Under the pieces are notes generated by a model. That model was not told the origin of the DNA and did not search any database. It saw only the letters and a list, made by a program, of their open reading frames with translations. 64,000 nt of DNA from Zea mays (taxonomy: Eukaryota; Streptophyta; Magnoliopsida; Poales; Poaceae), in contig NC_050101.1 of assembly GCF_902167145.1 (NCBI RefSeq), positions 130,416,990 to 130,480,989 on the forward strand, given 5' to 3'. Below are positions 23,648 to 35,974 of the stretch, piece after piece; position 1 is the first letter of the stretch; every line of letters starts with the position of its first letter. The position numbers were made by a program, and so were the translations under genes.

Positions 23648-24955
23648 TTAAGAAGACCTAGGGAAAAGGTGGGGAAAATCTATACGAAGCTCTTCTTCTC
23701 TTTCCCAAGTTGCTTCATCTTCACCGTGGTGACTCCATTGAACTTTACACATCTTTATAACCTTATTCCTTGTAACTCGAGTCAAAGTATCCAAAATCTT
23801 GATGGGGTACTCAGCATAAGTCAAATCTTCTTGAACACTAAGGTCTTCCATTGGTAATTGTTCTTCAGGTACCCTGAGACATTTCTTCAGCTGAGATACA
23901 TGAAACACATCATGTACATCTGACAGATGATTGGGTAACTCCAGTTGATATGCAACTTCTCCCACTCGCTTTAAGATCAAGAAAGGTCCAATGAAGCGAG
24001 GGGACAACTTTCCTTTAACTTTAAATCTCCTCATACCCCGGAGTGGTGACACCTTCAAATAGACATAATCTCCCTCCTTAAACTCAAGTAGTCTTCTCCG
24101 GGTATCAGCATAGCTTTTCTGCCTGGATTGTGCAGTTCTCAAATTCTCCCTTATTTGCTGAACTTGTTCTTCTGCTTCTTGTATAATCTCAGGCCCAAAC
24201 AACTGCCTTTCACCAGTTTGATTCCAATACAAGGGAGTTCTGCACTTTCTGCCATATAAAGCTTCAAAAGGTGACATCTTCAGACTGGCCTGGTAACTAT
24301 TGTTATATGAGAATTCAGCATAAGGCAGACTCTTATCCCAACTTCCTCCATGCTGAAGGGCACATGCTCTCAACATATCTTCCAACACTTGATTAGTCCT
24401 TTCAGTCTGTCCATCAGTCTGAGGGTGATAAGCCGTACTAAAATTCAACTTTGTACTCATATTCTCATGAAAGCTTCTCCAAAACCTTGAGGTAAACTGT
24501 GAACCTCGATCAGACACGATCTTCTTTGGCACTCCATGTAAACACACAATCCGAGCCATATACAACTCTGCTAGCTGAGAACCTTTATAAGTAGTCTTGA
24601 CAGGAATAAAGTGAGCCACTTTAGTCAATCTATCCACAATCACCCATATAGCATCATATCCTTTCTGGGTGCGAGGCAATCCAGTAATGAAATCCATACC
24701 AATCTCTTCCCATTTCCACTCGGGTATCTTCAGTGGATGCAATAGTCCAGCTGGCCTCTGGTGTTCAGCCTTAACTCTTTGGCATACATCGCACATAGCC
24801 ACATGTGCAGCCACATCTCTTTTCAATCCATACCACCAATACCTTCGCTTCAAATCCTGGTACATCTTGGTACTACCAGGATGAATAGAGTAATCCGAGT
24901 CATGGGCCTCTTTCAATATAGTCTCTCGAAGGCTTTTAATATCAGGAACACACAT
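23648..24955 (-). pseudogene. Element B integrase with C-terminal chromodomain-like region
   Basis: A 435-residue open stretch without the rest of pol. It holds the HHCC zinc region (IHPGSTKMYQDL, then CDVCQRVKAEH), the catalytic core (GMDFITGLPRT, SDRGSQFTSRFW, YHPQTDGQTERTNQ with the catalytic Glu), the GPF.. region and a C-terminal part (KVQWSHHGEDEATWEREEEL) like the chromodomains of Tekay-type chromoviruses, which guide integration to heterochromatin. The domain itself looks undamaged, but it is out of frame with RT/RNase H (25209-26567), so no pol polyprotein can be made. Confidence 0.9.
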
Positions 24956-25208
24956 TCTATCCTTGAACCATACGGTGCCTTGCTCATCTTCCGTGAATTC
25001 CGAACCTCAACCTTCAGTAATCAGATCCTTAATCTCTTGTATTTTAGCATCACGAATCTATCCTTATGTGGATTTCTTGCTCCAAGGTAGGTTCCACGTC
25101 CATAATAACTCCTTTAGTGTGAGCAACTATCCCCAGGTTAAGTCTCCTGAAATCTCCAACAACCACATCGGGTAGCTGGGTAACAACATCTGAATGAACA
25201 TGTTCCTT

Positions 25209-26567
25209 TCAACTCAAGGCATCTGCAACCAAATTCGCCTTGCCCGGGTGATAGTGAATCTCCAAATCATAATCCTTAATGAGCTCCAACCAACGACGTT
25301 GCCTAAGGTTGAGATCCTTTTGAGTGAATATGTACTTCAAGCTCTTATGGTCCGTGTATACTTGGCACTTAGTTCCCATAATGTAGTGTCTCCATATCTT
25401 AAGTGCGTGCACAACGACTGCCAGTTATAAGTCATGCGTGGGGTAGTTCAACTCTTGTTTCCGCAGCTGACGAGACGCGTAGGCGATCACATGTCCTTCT
25501 TGCATGAGCACACATCCCAATCCTTAGCCACATGCATCACAATAAATATCAAATCCCTTCTGTAGATTTGGCATAATCCACACTGGTGATGACATTAATC
25601 TCATCTTTAATTGATCAAAGCTATCTTGGCACTTCTTGTCCAACTTAAACTCTCTTCCCTTCTCCAGAAGTGAGGTCATAGGCTTAGCAATCTTAGAAAG
25701 TCCTTCAATAAATCTCCAATAATATCCTGCAAGTCCCAAGAAACTCTGGACCTCAGTAACTGTAGTGGGCACTCTCCACTCCATTATCTCCTTTACTTTA
25801 GCAGGATCCACAGCTATTCCTCCATTAGAAATATTATGACCAAGGAATGGCACCTTGTCAATCCAAAACTCGCACTTGCTGAACTTAGCGTAGAGTTGAT
25901 TATCTCGTAACTTCTGTAGCACCAACCTTAGATGTTGTTCATGATCACTTTCATTCTTAGAATAGATAAGAATATCGTCGATGAATACCACGACGAATCT
26001 GTCCAAATACTCCATAAACACCTTATTCATCAAATTCATGAAATAAGCTGGTGCATTGGTTAGTCCAAATGACATAACTGTGAACTCATATAATCCATAT
26101 CGGGTTGAGAAAGCCGTCTTAGGAATATCCAATGGTCTAATCCTCATCTGATGGTAACCCGATCGGAGATCAATCTCTGAGAATGCTCTTGCATCCCTTA
26201 TCCAATTAAATAAATCCTCAATGCGGGGTAATGGATACTTGTTCTTCACAGTGACATCGTTAAGGGACCTATAATCCACGCACATCCTTTGCGATCCATC
26301 CTTCTTCTGTACAAACAGTACCGGTGCTTTCCAAGGTGAGGAACTCGAACGTAAGTAACCAGCCTCCTGTAATTCCGTTAACTGCTTCTTTAGTCCCTTA
26401 AACTCTTCTACAGACCTCCTGTATGGCCGTTTAGAAATAGGAGTAGTCCTAGGTAAGAGATCAATGACAAACTCAACTTTCTTATATGGTGGCATCCCTG
26501 GTAACTCCTCTAGAAAGACATCCAGAAACTCTAACCAACCGGATGTTGTCACCAACAAACTTCTCAT
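25209..26567 (-). pseudogene. Element B reverse transcriptase and RNase H (broken)
   Basis: 26567-25524 encodes RT ([64 protein letters not shown] catalytic box, ending FDIYCDACG at the RNase H start). A stop follows, and 25412-25209 continues in the same frame with RNase H ([31 protein letters not shown]). A one-base shift near 26535 cuts RT from the upstream linker, and 25208-24956 is broken before integrase. Confidence 0.9.
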
Positions 26568-27275
26568 CTACTAAGAATGCCGCTAGTCTGATGGTGGTAG
26601 TTACTGCAACTTCAACTTCAAATCTTTGTCCTTTGGAACTGGTGAGTTCTACAGTTCCCTTAGCACAGTGTATATACTGCCTTTGTCCTTCTTAACCATG
26701 ACATACCAAGGATCACGTCTATAGTGCTCTCTTCTAACACTATAGGGGTAGCCCATCTTGATTAGAAACACAGGGTAAGAAAGGAAGAATTGTAGACAAG
26801 GCGAGTAATTATAGAGAATGTTACTGCGGGGGATTTATTAGCTAAGTAGATTAGTGTGTCACCCACCTAAGCTAATACATTACCTTATAGTGGTACATGC
26901 TAAGATGCCCAACTATAATGTTTCAATCAATCAAAGAAGCAAATCAAGCAGTTATCATCAGAACAATCAACCAACATTTTTTTAAAAGAAAAAAAATAGT
27001 TTCAATTTTTGTCTTAGGTCTCCTATCTCTTAAAAATGTCACAGGGGTAGGGATTCCAAAGCGTGAAATCCATCTTGTCTCAGAGTAGAAAAGGTAAGAA
27101 TGATCAGAGTAGAACAGTAGAAGGTGAGACAGAATCAAGATAAGTGTAGAAAGAATCAGAGTAAGGTAAGTATAGAATGAATCAAAAGAAGGTAAGTAGG
27201 GAATGAATCAGAGTAAGATAAGTAGATAAGGGCTTTGTCCATTTCTATCTAGGTTTCGTCCTACAGTCAACATTT
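26568..27275 (-). other. Element B remnant between primer site and RT (gag and protease deleted)
   Basis: Only about 700 bp lie here, where gag and protease of a complete relative would need about 2 kb. The part next to RT (about 26700-26568) looks like the protease-RT linker. The remainder is AT-rich with A-runs and repeated GTAAG/GAATCA motifs and has no frame worth naming. Confidence 0.7.
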
Positions 27276-27287
27276 CCTCTGATACCA
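27276..27287 (-). promoter_or_regulatory. Element B primer-binding site (initiator Met tRNA type)
   Basis: The minus strand reads TGGTATCAGAGG four bases inside the LTR end, matching the site used by most plant retroelements primed by initiator tRNA-Met. Confidence 0.85.
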
Positions 27288-27291
27288 CTTC

Positions 27292-30200
27292 TGTAACACC
27301 CGGTTTTAAAGGGACAAAACCGGGTGCATCTCATACATGCGCCAAGAAGACAACATATATAATAACAGAGTGTATAGAGATAAATGTCATAAAACATCAG
27401 AGTACTTATTACATAGCGGAAGTCTTATTACAAAATAAAATAATAAAGATAAAGCGAACTAAGGATCGTCGGCGCCAATGTCGACCGAGACACGCCACCT
27501 AGATCAGATCGAACTCCTCAGTGTTAGGCGGCTCCTCTTCGACCACCTGTTCTTCTCCTGTGGGGGGGGGTGTGAGACAGCAAGAGTGAGCTCACATACG
27601 TTCATAGCTCAACAAGTCGTGGGGAATAATGTGGCATGAACTCACCAAAGGTGGGAGTTCATGTAGTGTAAGGCTGATCAATGAAATAGAGGTTGAGGCT
27701 GAGCATTGCTTTTATAAGTTGGTCAAAATTTTATTAGCAATTACTAAGTGTAAGTAAATACCAAACCTTAATAATAATAAAGAACAGTAATAGTAAAATA
27801 ATCCCAAATGCGATGCAAATGTCAAATTGAATTTAAGTTCCATAATTAATCATGTGAGGGTCCGAGCCGCTCTTGACCGTGAGCACGGCTAGTATACTAG
27901 TTTTACACTCTGCAGAGGTTGCGCATCTTTACCCACAAGTCGTGTATCCCATGTCGCCTAGGTTTGCAAGGCCCTTAGACACTACCGAGGTGAATGGCTA
28001 GGGATCCACTACGAGGCCTTTACAAAGTTCCACTAGCTTCCGAAAACCCGCTACAGTTTATAGGAAGATCCAGTACAGGGTTCCTGGCTGACCGCCATCG
28101 CAGCAAAATCAACCAGGGACCTCCCCGCACTGACCTCTCCCCTACTGCCCTTGCCCCTTTCAGGTAAGGTAGTCTTCCACTAGCTTTCCTAATTAGTCAG
28201 CCAAGGGCGTCCCATTATACCCTTGTGGTAGCACTGTTTTCCCGGGTGGTCGCTCCATGTTCCCATTAATTTAATGATCTTAACATGAACAATAATAATA
28301 ACAAGATAATAACAGAATAATCATGAATAGTGTATCTCCATACCCAATCCACATAAAGCAATAGCAAGTACTACCCAAAAATATTTCAGGGGTGAACAAG
28401 GTATAGAGGTAATCAAAACTGGGGTAACATAAAGGCTCCCATCAAAATTAACCTATGCAGATCATTAAAATTAATAAGAACATGGCTGGGAAAGTAAGTG
28501 ATCAAGGGCACAACTTGCCTTCAATGAGCTCCTGCTCAGCTATCTCTACTTGTTGAACCTCCGATTCCACAGTGGCTTGCTCGTCTACTCGCATCAACAC
28601 AATACATACATAGTATGGCATAAATTAACATCACATCAAACATGCAAATAAAATATACAGTAAAAATCTACACATTAAAATGAAATCATAGGAACTGGAA
28701 TCACTAAATTTGGAGGTATAGATTTTAAGTTATGGATTTTCTAAGGTTTAATGTGATTAAAATAGAATTAAATGATAAATAATTTTTCTTACTGTTTTCA
28801 TATCAAAACAGAGCCACTATATGATAGAGAACATTATTACAAAATTTTAGAAACTGGAATGGAGTGATTTGGACTAAAAATGAATTTTCTATGGATTAAA
28901 TAAGTTCTAGGCATTGTTTTTATATTAAAAATCTATTTCTGAATTTATTTATTTGATTTTTCATGATCTCTGGACTGGGCGCATAATAAACAAAAGGTCA
29001 GGGGGCTGCGCGAATAAATTCCTAGACTCAGGAAACTCATCAGGTGGACTGCGGGTTGATTACTGCTTTCCTTGGGGTCTCTTTAGAAAAAATGCCCCGC
29101 GAAGGGGGGTATGGATCTATCCTGGCTGTCCGATTCAAGATCTATGGTCAAGATTAGATCCACGCTTTATGAAATCCCGCCCAGATCTGGGCCGCACGAT
29201 CACAATCTAACCGCCCGAATTCCCTGGTACGAAGGGGTACGCAAGATTTAATCTACTCCCTCCGCTTACCATCCTACGGTCCTGGTTTCTTATCCTAATC
29301 CTCTTAATCCCCGCCGCCCATCGCGCGATCAAGGGATGCCCTGGCGTCTTCTTCCTCGCCGGTTCTCTCTTTTCTTTCTCCAGTCAACCATCACGGCCGA
29401 GCGCCATAGCCGCGCTAGCGAGCAGCTCCGAGCTCGCCATCCGAGCCCAAGCTTCCACCCGAACTACCCCGCTCGAACCCTACGCAACTATGTCCAGCAG
29501 ACATGGAAGGGAAACTCACCCTGGTGAAGTCACAACCGCGCAGATCCCTTGCCCACACCGCGATGGATACACCGGGGATTCCAGACGCCGAGTCGCCAAG
29601 CCGCCTTCGCCGCCGCCCTAGGAAGTCACGCCGCGCCCGGACTCATAGTGGTCTCACGAATCGAAGGCGAGCAGACAACAACGGTCGGCGATGTGCACTC
29701 ACGCTCTCTCTCCTCCGCACTCCTCGGCGACGAATGACGGTCACGGCAGCGGCGCTATGGTTCACGTCTGTGGTCGTGGAAGCACCAAAGCGTGCACCAT
29801 TGGCTTTTATAGCCCGAGGACTCGGACCCCAGGCGAGGTGGACGTTGTGTAGCCGGAACTCTCGGGTGAGGCCGGTGTGCCCCGTCCGCGGCTGTAACAA
29901 CCCCGCAGAGAGAAGACCCGGTCCGCGGGCCCCATATGTAGGCGACACGCTAGATGGTCCTATGACGAGACGGGCCCACCAGCAAGTCACACGCGCGGTA
30001 AGCCGCACGCTTACCAGCGGCTGTGAAGTGGGCCGAGCAATGGAAATCGGCCCAGATAAGGTTTTTTTCTTTTTTTTTATTTATTTATGATTTTATTTTC
30101 TGCTCTCTTTTATTCTTAATTCTTTTGAAGCCAAATCTTCAATTTAAATTCAAACTTATGGTACATCAGAACTTTGATGAATGTTCTATTTGACCATACC

Positions 30201-30701
30201 CAAGTTGTGCCAAAGTTATTCTTTTATAGATTTATTTTATATTATATGATATTTCTCTCTTTCCTTTTCCTTTATATTTTCTTCTTCTTTTATTTCTAAT
30301 CCCTTTGAATTTAAATTCTAAATCCAACTTAAGTGCAAATTCGAATTCGTATTAACTATGTAATTTGGTCACACCATCATGTGATGAAGTTATCTAATTA
30401 TATTATTATTTTATATCGGGTCATATTTCTTTCTATCCTCTATTTTCATGGTTTGTTGTCAAGTTAGAGGTTAAATCCCATGGATCCACTGATATATTGT
30501 TAATGACACGTTTATTTTATTAATCACAAATGCACGATCAAGTAAAACTCAGCATGATGCAAGATTTAGTGATGTCCTTTGTTAGTCATTTATTGGTTTA
30601 AGTGAGGTGTCCACATGATATGATAGATGGAGATGGCACACAAGTAATCAAAGGAATATGATTTTCCTCCTTCTAGATTTTTTTACAAAGTGGGTATTAC
30701 A
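27292..30701 (-). repeat. Element B 5' LTR
   Basis: It is 3,410 bp, the partner of 20199-23609. As the 5' LTR of a minus-strand element it would carry the active promoter (TATA near 29802). Confidence 0.95.
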
Positions 30702-30706
30702 GCGTG

Positions 30707-31620
30707 CCGCCTGCCAGCGGAAAAGACAGGCATGCCGCCTACCAGTGGAATGGACAGGTCTCATTAAATGCTGAGGCGGCACACTGCCTGCCAGTGGAAT
30801 GGACAGGTCGCCGCCTTACAGCAGAGTGGGCAGGCCTCATTAATTACTGAGGCGGCACATCGCTTGTCAGGCGGCGCGCCTTATCCGCAATAAATGCAGG
30901 GGCCACGTAACCCAGAGTCCTTACGTCACGCGCGGTAGGCCACGTGGCAGGATCGGGTCTTCGCCTAGGTGGGGAGGCATAACGCATGCGGACAGGTCCA
31001 CACCAAACTAGGTCCAGACACGTGTTGGCACCGGACCCTCGCCTGGTCCTATTCAAGGCCCGTGTACGTTCTGTCCTGGGACCTTGGGACCCCACTGTGG
31101 GCGGCTCGGACCCCTTATAGGGGGGTCCAGATCCTATTCCAGGGGTTCGGCTTGCACACGTGGAGGTCCGAGACCAACCCTGGGGGTCCGGACTGCATAT
31201 CCAGGGGTCCGGTGCTCTCCCGTGGGGGTCCGGACCACTGTCGATGCCTTGGAGTATATCACCTTCTCTGGACACGTGACGGCTCCGGACCCGCCCACGT
31301 GGTGGAGTCGGGCGCTGCTGTGGACCCAGAATAGCCGCCTGAGATTGGGGCGAGCCGTGGCTTGGTCCCACACGCAGCACTTCTTCCACGCGACTAAGGG
31401 ATAGCCGCGCGGGTTCTTCGTCTTTGTACAGTAGCAGGGGTACCCTAGTTTCAGGGTACCGATAGACCCCGACATGCCTGTCGCCACAGGCATAGGACCC
31501 ACGCTCCACAAGGAGCAAGGCGGAGAAGCGATGCCTCAAGAGGCGTGTTGCCACCTTAAGCGGCGCCTTAACTGGCTCATTACCGCCATCAAGAAGTAGG
31601 CGTAAGAAGCCTCACCATCA
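30707..31620 (-). repeat. Element C 5' LTR, outer part
   Basis: GC-rich sequence with short repeated blocks (GCCAGTGGAATGGACAGG at about 30740 and 30790; several GGGGGTCCGGA-type runs at 31120-31230). The right end is placed at ..CCTCACCATCA, giving a TG...CA LTR; gypsy coding sequence of G begins right after. The boundary is not confirmed by a second LTR in the window. Confidence 0.6.
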
Positions 31621-34600
31621 ACATATGTGGTTGTCATTGGCCACCAGCCAACATTCAACGACAAGCGTTATCTCAAAGCATTCCATTGTGAGGTGCACGC
31701 AGCGGACCCGCTGACCCACAGTACCTCCGGTGGTCAGAGTTCCCAATTGTCTTTGACTACAGCGACCACCCGAATAGGATCCCACATCCTAGGACCTACC
31801 CCCTCGTCATCGAGTCAATCGTTGACTCGAAATGGATGGGAGAAGCAGCCTCAACATCATATATTTTGAGACCTACGACAGCTTGGAGATCGCACGCTCC
31901 ATGTTGTGACCCAGCTCGACACCATTATACAGCATCATCACCAGCCACCAAGCCTATCCACTCAGGTGGATCACTCTGCCCGTCACATTCGGTGACCCCT
32001 CCAACTTCTGCACCGAGCGACTACAGTTCGAGGTGGTGGACTTCCTAGGGTCTTACAACACCATCCTTGGGATGTCGTGCTACACAAAGTTTATGGCCAT
32101 CCCTAACTACACCTACCTCAAGCTAAAGATGTCTGAATCACACATGGTCATCATGGTGTCTGCCTCATTCAAGGTGATATGCACATATGAGCAAGCCAAC
32201 TGCGAGCTCGCCTCTACGCTCGCCGCAACGAGAGAATTGGTCGAGCACTAGGAAGCAGCCCCCAGGGCGCCCCAGACGCTCCCAAGGACAGCTCCAACAC
32301 CTTCAAGTCTGCTAAGGACATGAAGGATGTCCCGATCGACGCTACCCACATATCCAAGTGCATTCGTATTGGGGCGTCGCTCTCCGACAAACTAGAAAGC
32401 GCAGTTGTCGGCTTCCTCCAGGCTAACCACGACGTCTTTGTCTGGAAGCCTACGAACATGCCGAAGATCCCAAGGGAAGTCGTTGAGCACACTCTGAACA
32501 TCCAGCCAATGGCCAGGCTAGTCGCCTAGCAGTTTCACCGCTTCGACGAGGAAAAGCGCAAGGCCATCGGCAAAGAGGTCGCAAAGCTCTTAGCAGTAGG
32601 GTTCATGAGGGAAATACACCACCCAGTGTGGGTTGCAAATTATGTACTTGTTAAGAAGAAGAATGGGAGCTAGAGGATGTGTTTCGACTATACGAGCCTC
32701 AACAAGTCATGTCCAAAACACCCTTTTCCTCTCCCGCACATCGACCAGGTCATGGACTCCACCATCGGGTGTGAGCTCCTTTCCTTTTTGGATGCCTACT
32801 CAGGCTACCACCAGATCACCATGAAAGAAACTGACCAACACGCTACCACCTTCGTCACCCCATTTGGAATGTTCTGCTATATCTACATGCCCTTTGGGTT
32901 GAAGAACACTAGGGCTACATACCAGTGTTGCATGCTTCAGTGCTTCACCGACCAAGTCAGGTGCAACGTGGAGGTCTAGGTCGACGACATCGTCGTGACG
33001 AACAAGAAGTATGACGACCTCATCACCGACGTAGAGGAGACATTCACCAACAATCAAAGTTTCTAGATCAAGTTGAACCCCGAGCAGTGTGTCTTCGAGG
33101 TCGGTAAGGATAAGCTCCTAGGTTTCATGGTCTCCAACTGTGGGATCAAAGCTAACCAAGAAAAGATAGAAAGCATCCGACGTATGGGAACCAATCAGAA
33201 CCTCAAGGAAGTGCATTGGCTAGTTGGAGGTGTCGTCGTGCTCAGCTAGTTTGTCTCTAGGCTCGAGGAAAAGGGCATGCCCCTTTACAAACTCCTTAGA
33301 AATAACGACCATTTTTCTTGGACGACTGAAGCCCAGGAGGCCCTCGACCGGATAAAGGTGTTACTGACCTCACCATCGGTCTTGGTCATGCCTGACCCAG
33401 GCAAAACCCTCCTCTACTTGTAGCCACCACCCAGGTGGTCAGCACTATGCTAGTGGTGGAAGGGGAGAATGAGGGCCACGTGCTTAAGATACATAGGCCC
33501 ATTTACTTAGTCAGTGAGATGCTGGCTGAGTCCAAGGCACGATACCCTCAGATCTAGAAATTTCTCTATGCGGTCCTCATCGCCAAGCGGAAGTTAATCC
33601 ACTACTTTGACCGACACCCTATGCTACCAGTGTCCACAGCACCCCTTGGTGAGATCATTCATAATCGAGATGCGTCCGGACACATCAGAAAATGGTCCCT
33701 CGAGCTCAACGGTCTCGACATCAGTGACGTCCCTAGAACTGCAATCAAGTCACATGCGCTTGCCGACTTCGTTGCGGAGTGGACAGAGGCATAGGAGCCA
33801 CCCCCAGTAGAGGATCCGAAGTACTAGACCATGTACTTCGATGGATCCTACCTCAAGATAGGAAGTGGTGCGGGTGTCGTCCTCATGTCGCCTCAAGGAC
33901 ATAAACTCTGCTACACTATCTGCCTCTACTTCGATGCCACCAACAATGTCACCAATCATGTGGCTCTCATCAACGGACACCAGATTGTGGCCAAGGTGAG
34001 GGCACGACGGCTCTTGGTCAGTGGCGGCTTCAAGTTGGTCGTCAACCAAGTCATGAAGGCAATGGAACCACACGACCCATGGATGTGTGTGTACTACAGC
34101 GAGGTGTGAAAATTGGAAGAAAAGTTCAAAGGCTTCAAGCTGCACCACAGCTAAAGACGTTTCAACACCAGGGCCAATGAACACTCGACCATCGCATCGG
34201 GCCAAAAGCCCATTTTGGACGGGGTCTTCACCTCCAACCTCTACGAACCCTCCTAAAGATCAAATAACTGGAGGAAGTTTCGGGCAAGGTGGCTGACGAC
34301 CAAGTCACCCCCAAGGCCCAGGCTCATGGGTTGGTCGCGACAACCAACTAGCAGGACTGGCGCTAGCCCTTTGTCAATCGACTATCAGACGGTGCCTTGC
34401 CCGAGGACACAACTGAAGCCAAGCGACTCGCTTGCAAAGCAAAATCCTTCATGCTCATCGATAGGACACTTTATAGGACGAATGCCTCCGGAATCAAGCA
34501 AAAGTGTATCGCACTCAAATAAGGACGATAGTTGTTTGCTGAGGTGCATAGAGGAACATGTGGGCATCACGTCGCCCCATAGTCCCTTGTCGGCAAAGCG

Positions 34601-35190
34601 TTCCAGCAAGGCTTATATTGGCCCACGGCTATGGCCGATGCCGAGCAGATTGTCTAGGCTTATGAAGGCTGCCAATACTACATGCGACAAACACATATGA
34701 TGCGTGCAAGCCCTCCAAACCATACTTGTCACCTGGCCATTTGCGGTCTGGGGACTGGACTTGGTTAGGCCCTTCAACAAAGCACCCGGGGGCCTCACCC
34801 ACCTACTAGTAGCCATGGAAAAATTCTGCAAGTGGATCGAGGCCAAGCCCATTGCCAAGCTCAAGTCGTCAAAGGCCACCACATTCTTCATCATTTATTG
34901 GTTTAGGGTACCAAACTCCATCATCGCCGATTACAGGACTTGGTTCATGGGAGAATCGTTCCTGCAGTTCTGCGCCGCGTTGACTAGGCTGCGGTGGCAC
35001 ACCCACGGACCAATGGTCAGGTTGAGTGTGCTAACGGCCTAATCCTACAAGGCCTCAAGCCACATATATTTGACAGGTTGAAGAAGTTCGAAGGACGATG
35101 GGCAGCCGAGTTGCCTGCGGTACTCTAGAGCCTGCGAACCACACCATCCAGAGCGACAGGTTGCACGCCTTTCTTCTGGACATTCGGCGC
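31621..35190 (+). pseudogene. Element G: ancient gypsy pol relic (protease to integrase)
   Basis: Collinear gypsy pol on the plus strand with many stops and frame changes. Protease/linker: 31630-32230 (SYNTILGMSCYTKFMAIPNY). RT: 32540-33400 ([38 protein letters not shown]; the box is preceded by a stop, as *VDDIVV at about 32978). RNase H: 33830-34200 (MYFDGSYLKIGSGAGVVLMS). Integrase: 34580-35150 (WPFAVWGLDLVRPFNKAPGG; the usual catalytic D-N pair region reads IIADYRT). The left end abuts element C's LTR, so C probably inserted into it. The right end fades at ..FFWTFGA near 35190. No LTRs are visible. Confidence 0.8.
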
Positions 35191-35194
35191 AAAT

Positions 35195-35974
35195 GTACAA
35201 TTGTGATTTTAGGTTGACCACTGTTGTATAGTTGTGATCTTTGCTGCCAAATCACAACAGATAATCTTGATCAGACTCTTTGATATTTTTTTCTATATAT
35301 TTGCAGCATACCAGTTCCACATTTGCATACTAAACTTGTTTGCATATATTTTCAGCATACATTTTGCATATATTTCCTTCATCTTAGATATGAAACTATA
35401 CAACAACGTACATTTATAGATCTTTCACACTCATGCCATTTGCTTGTAGAAAAAGTTGAAGACAAGCGTTCTAGCAACTAAACCTCAAAACTTACGACCA
35501 AGGCTAGAAAGACAAAGTGTTCCAGCAACTAAACCTCCAAAGTTGCGACCAAGGCTAGAAAGACAAAATGCTAAACCATTGTGATTTGTGGTAATATAAA
35601 AATGTGTGTATGTCTATGTGAAATACTAATTATGGAATACTAATTAACTGTGTATGTCTATGTGATTATGTGTATTAAAATCTATGATTTGTGGTGCTTT
35701 TATATATATCATTAATTGTATAGTATTATTAATAACAATTGTAAATAGGGTAACTTTTTATTGGTTGCTAAATGTATATATAGTATAACAACCTACAATT
35801 GGTTGCTAAATGTATAATACAACAACGCACGGTTGTATGCTAAAGCCTTTAGTGACGATACTTACAACGACCATCTTTACAGGTCACTAAAGGTCTTTAG
35901 CGACCAACCGTAGGTCGATGAAGGTGTTTTTAGCAACTAATCGTAAGTCGCTTTAAATGAACCGTTGTATAGTG
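35195..35974 (-). mobile_element. CACTA-type transposon end with subterminal repeats
   Basis: The right edge reads CCGTTGTATAGTG, i.e. CACTATACAACGG on the minus strand, the CACTA terminal signature. Inward lie many short repeats of the TTTAGCGACC / GGTCACTAAAGG / TTGGTTGCTAAATGTATA type in both orientations (35750-35960), as in grass CACTA subterminal regions. A roughly 52-bp duplication (AGCAACTAAACCTC..., GACCAAGGCTAGAAAGACAAA) lies at 35467-35575. I find no convincing left end and no transposase. Confidence 0.5.

Larger units (their letters stand above)
20199..30701 (-). mobile_element. Element B: chromovirus-type gypsy element, deletion derivative without gag
   Basis: It starts TGTAACACC and ends GGGTATTACA, with GCGTG at 20194-20198 and 30702-30706. 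The two LTRs (3,411 and 3,410 bp) differ at only about ten places that I can find. The internal 3.7 kb holds a primer site, a short remnant and then RT, RNase H, integrase and chromodomain-like sequence, but no gag. LTR size, integrase type and initiator-Met primer site resemble the maize Tekay/Del group (inference). It is inserted in element C's 5' LTR. Confidence 0.95.
1..31620 (-). mobile_element. Element C: old Tat-type Ty3/gypsy retrotransposon, split by elements A and B
   Basis: Read on the minus strand, the order is 5' LTR (31620-30707 then 20198-19724, split by B), primer site 19704-19721, gag, protease, reverse transcriptase, [element A], RNase H, integrase, then a long non-coding 3' region with a plus-strand (antisense) reading frame. 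The reading frames on each side of A join at the same point of the RT/RNase H linker, and A is flanked by CCACC on both sides. The outer end of the 5' LTR is placed at 31620 because the minus strand there begins TGATGGTG and gypsy coding sequence of another element starts directly after. The 3' LTR lies left of the window, so the target duplication of C cannot be checked. Gene order gag-PR-RT-RH-INT and the long 3' region with an antisense frame are known of Tat-lineage plant elements; the lineage call is inference. Confidence 0.8.

Noticed and set aside
35208..35235. CCACTGTTGTATAG as the left end of the CACTA element ending at 35974
   Set aside because: It does not match the right terminus in the inverted sense expected, and the flanking three bases differ (GAC vs GCA).
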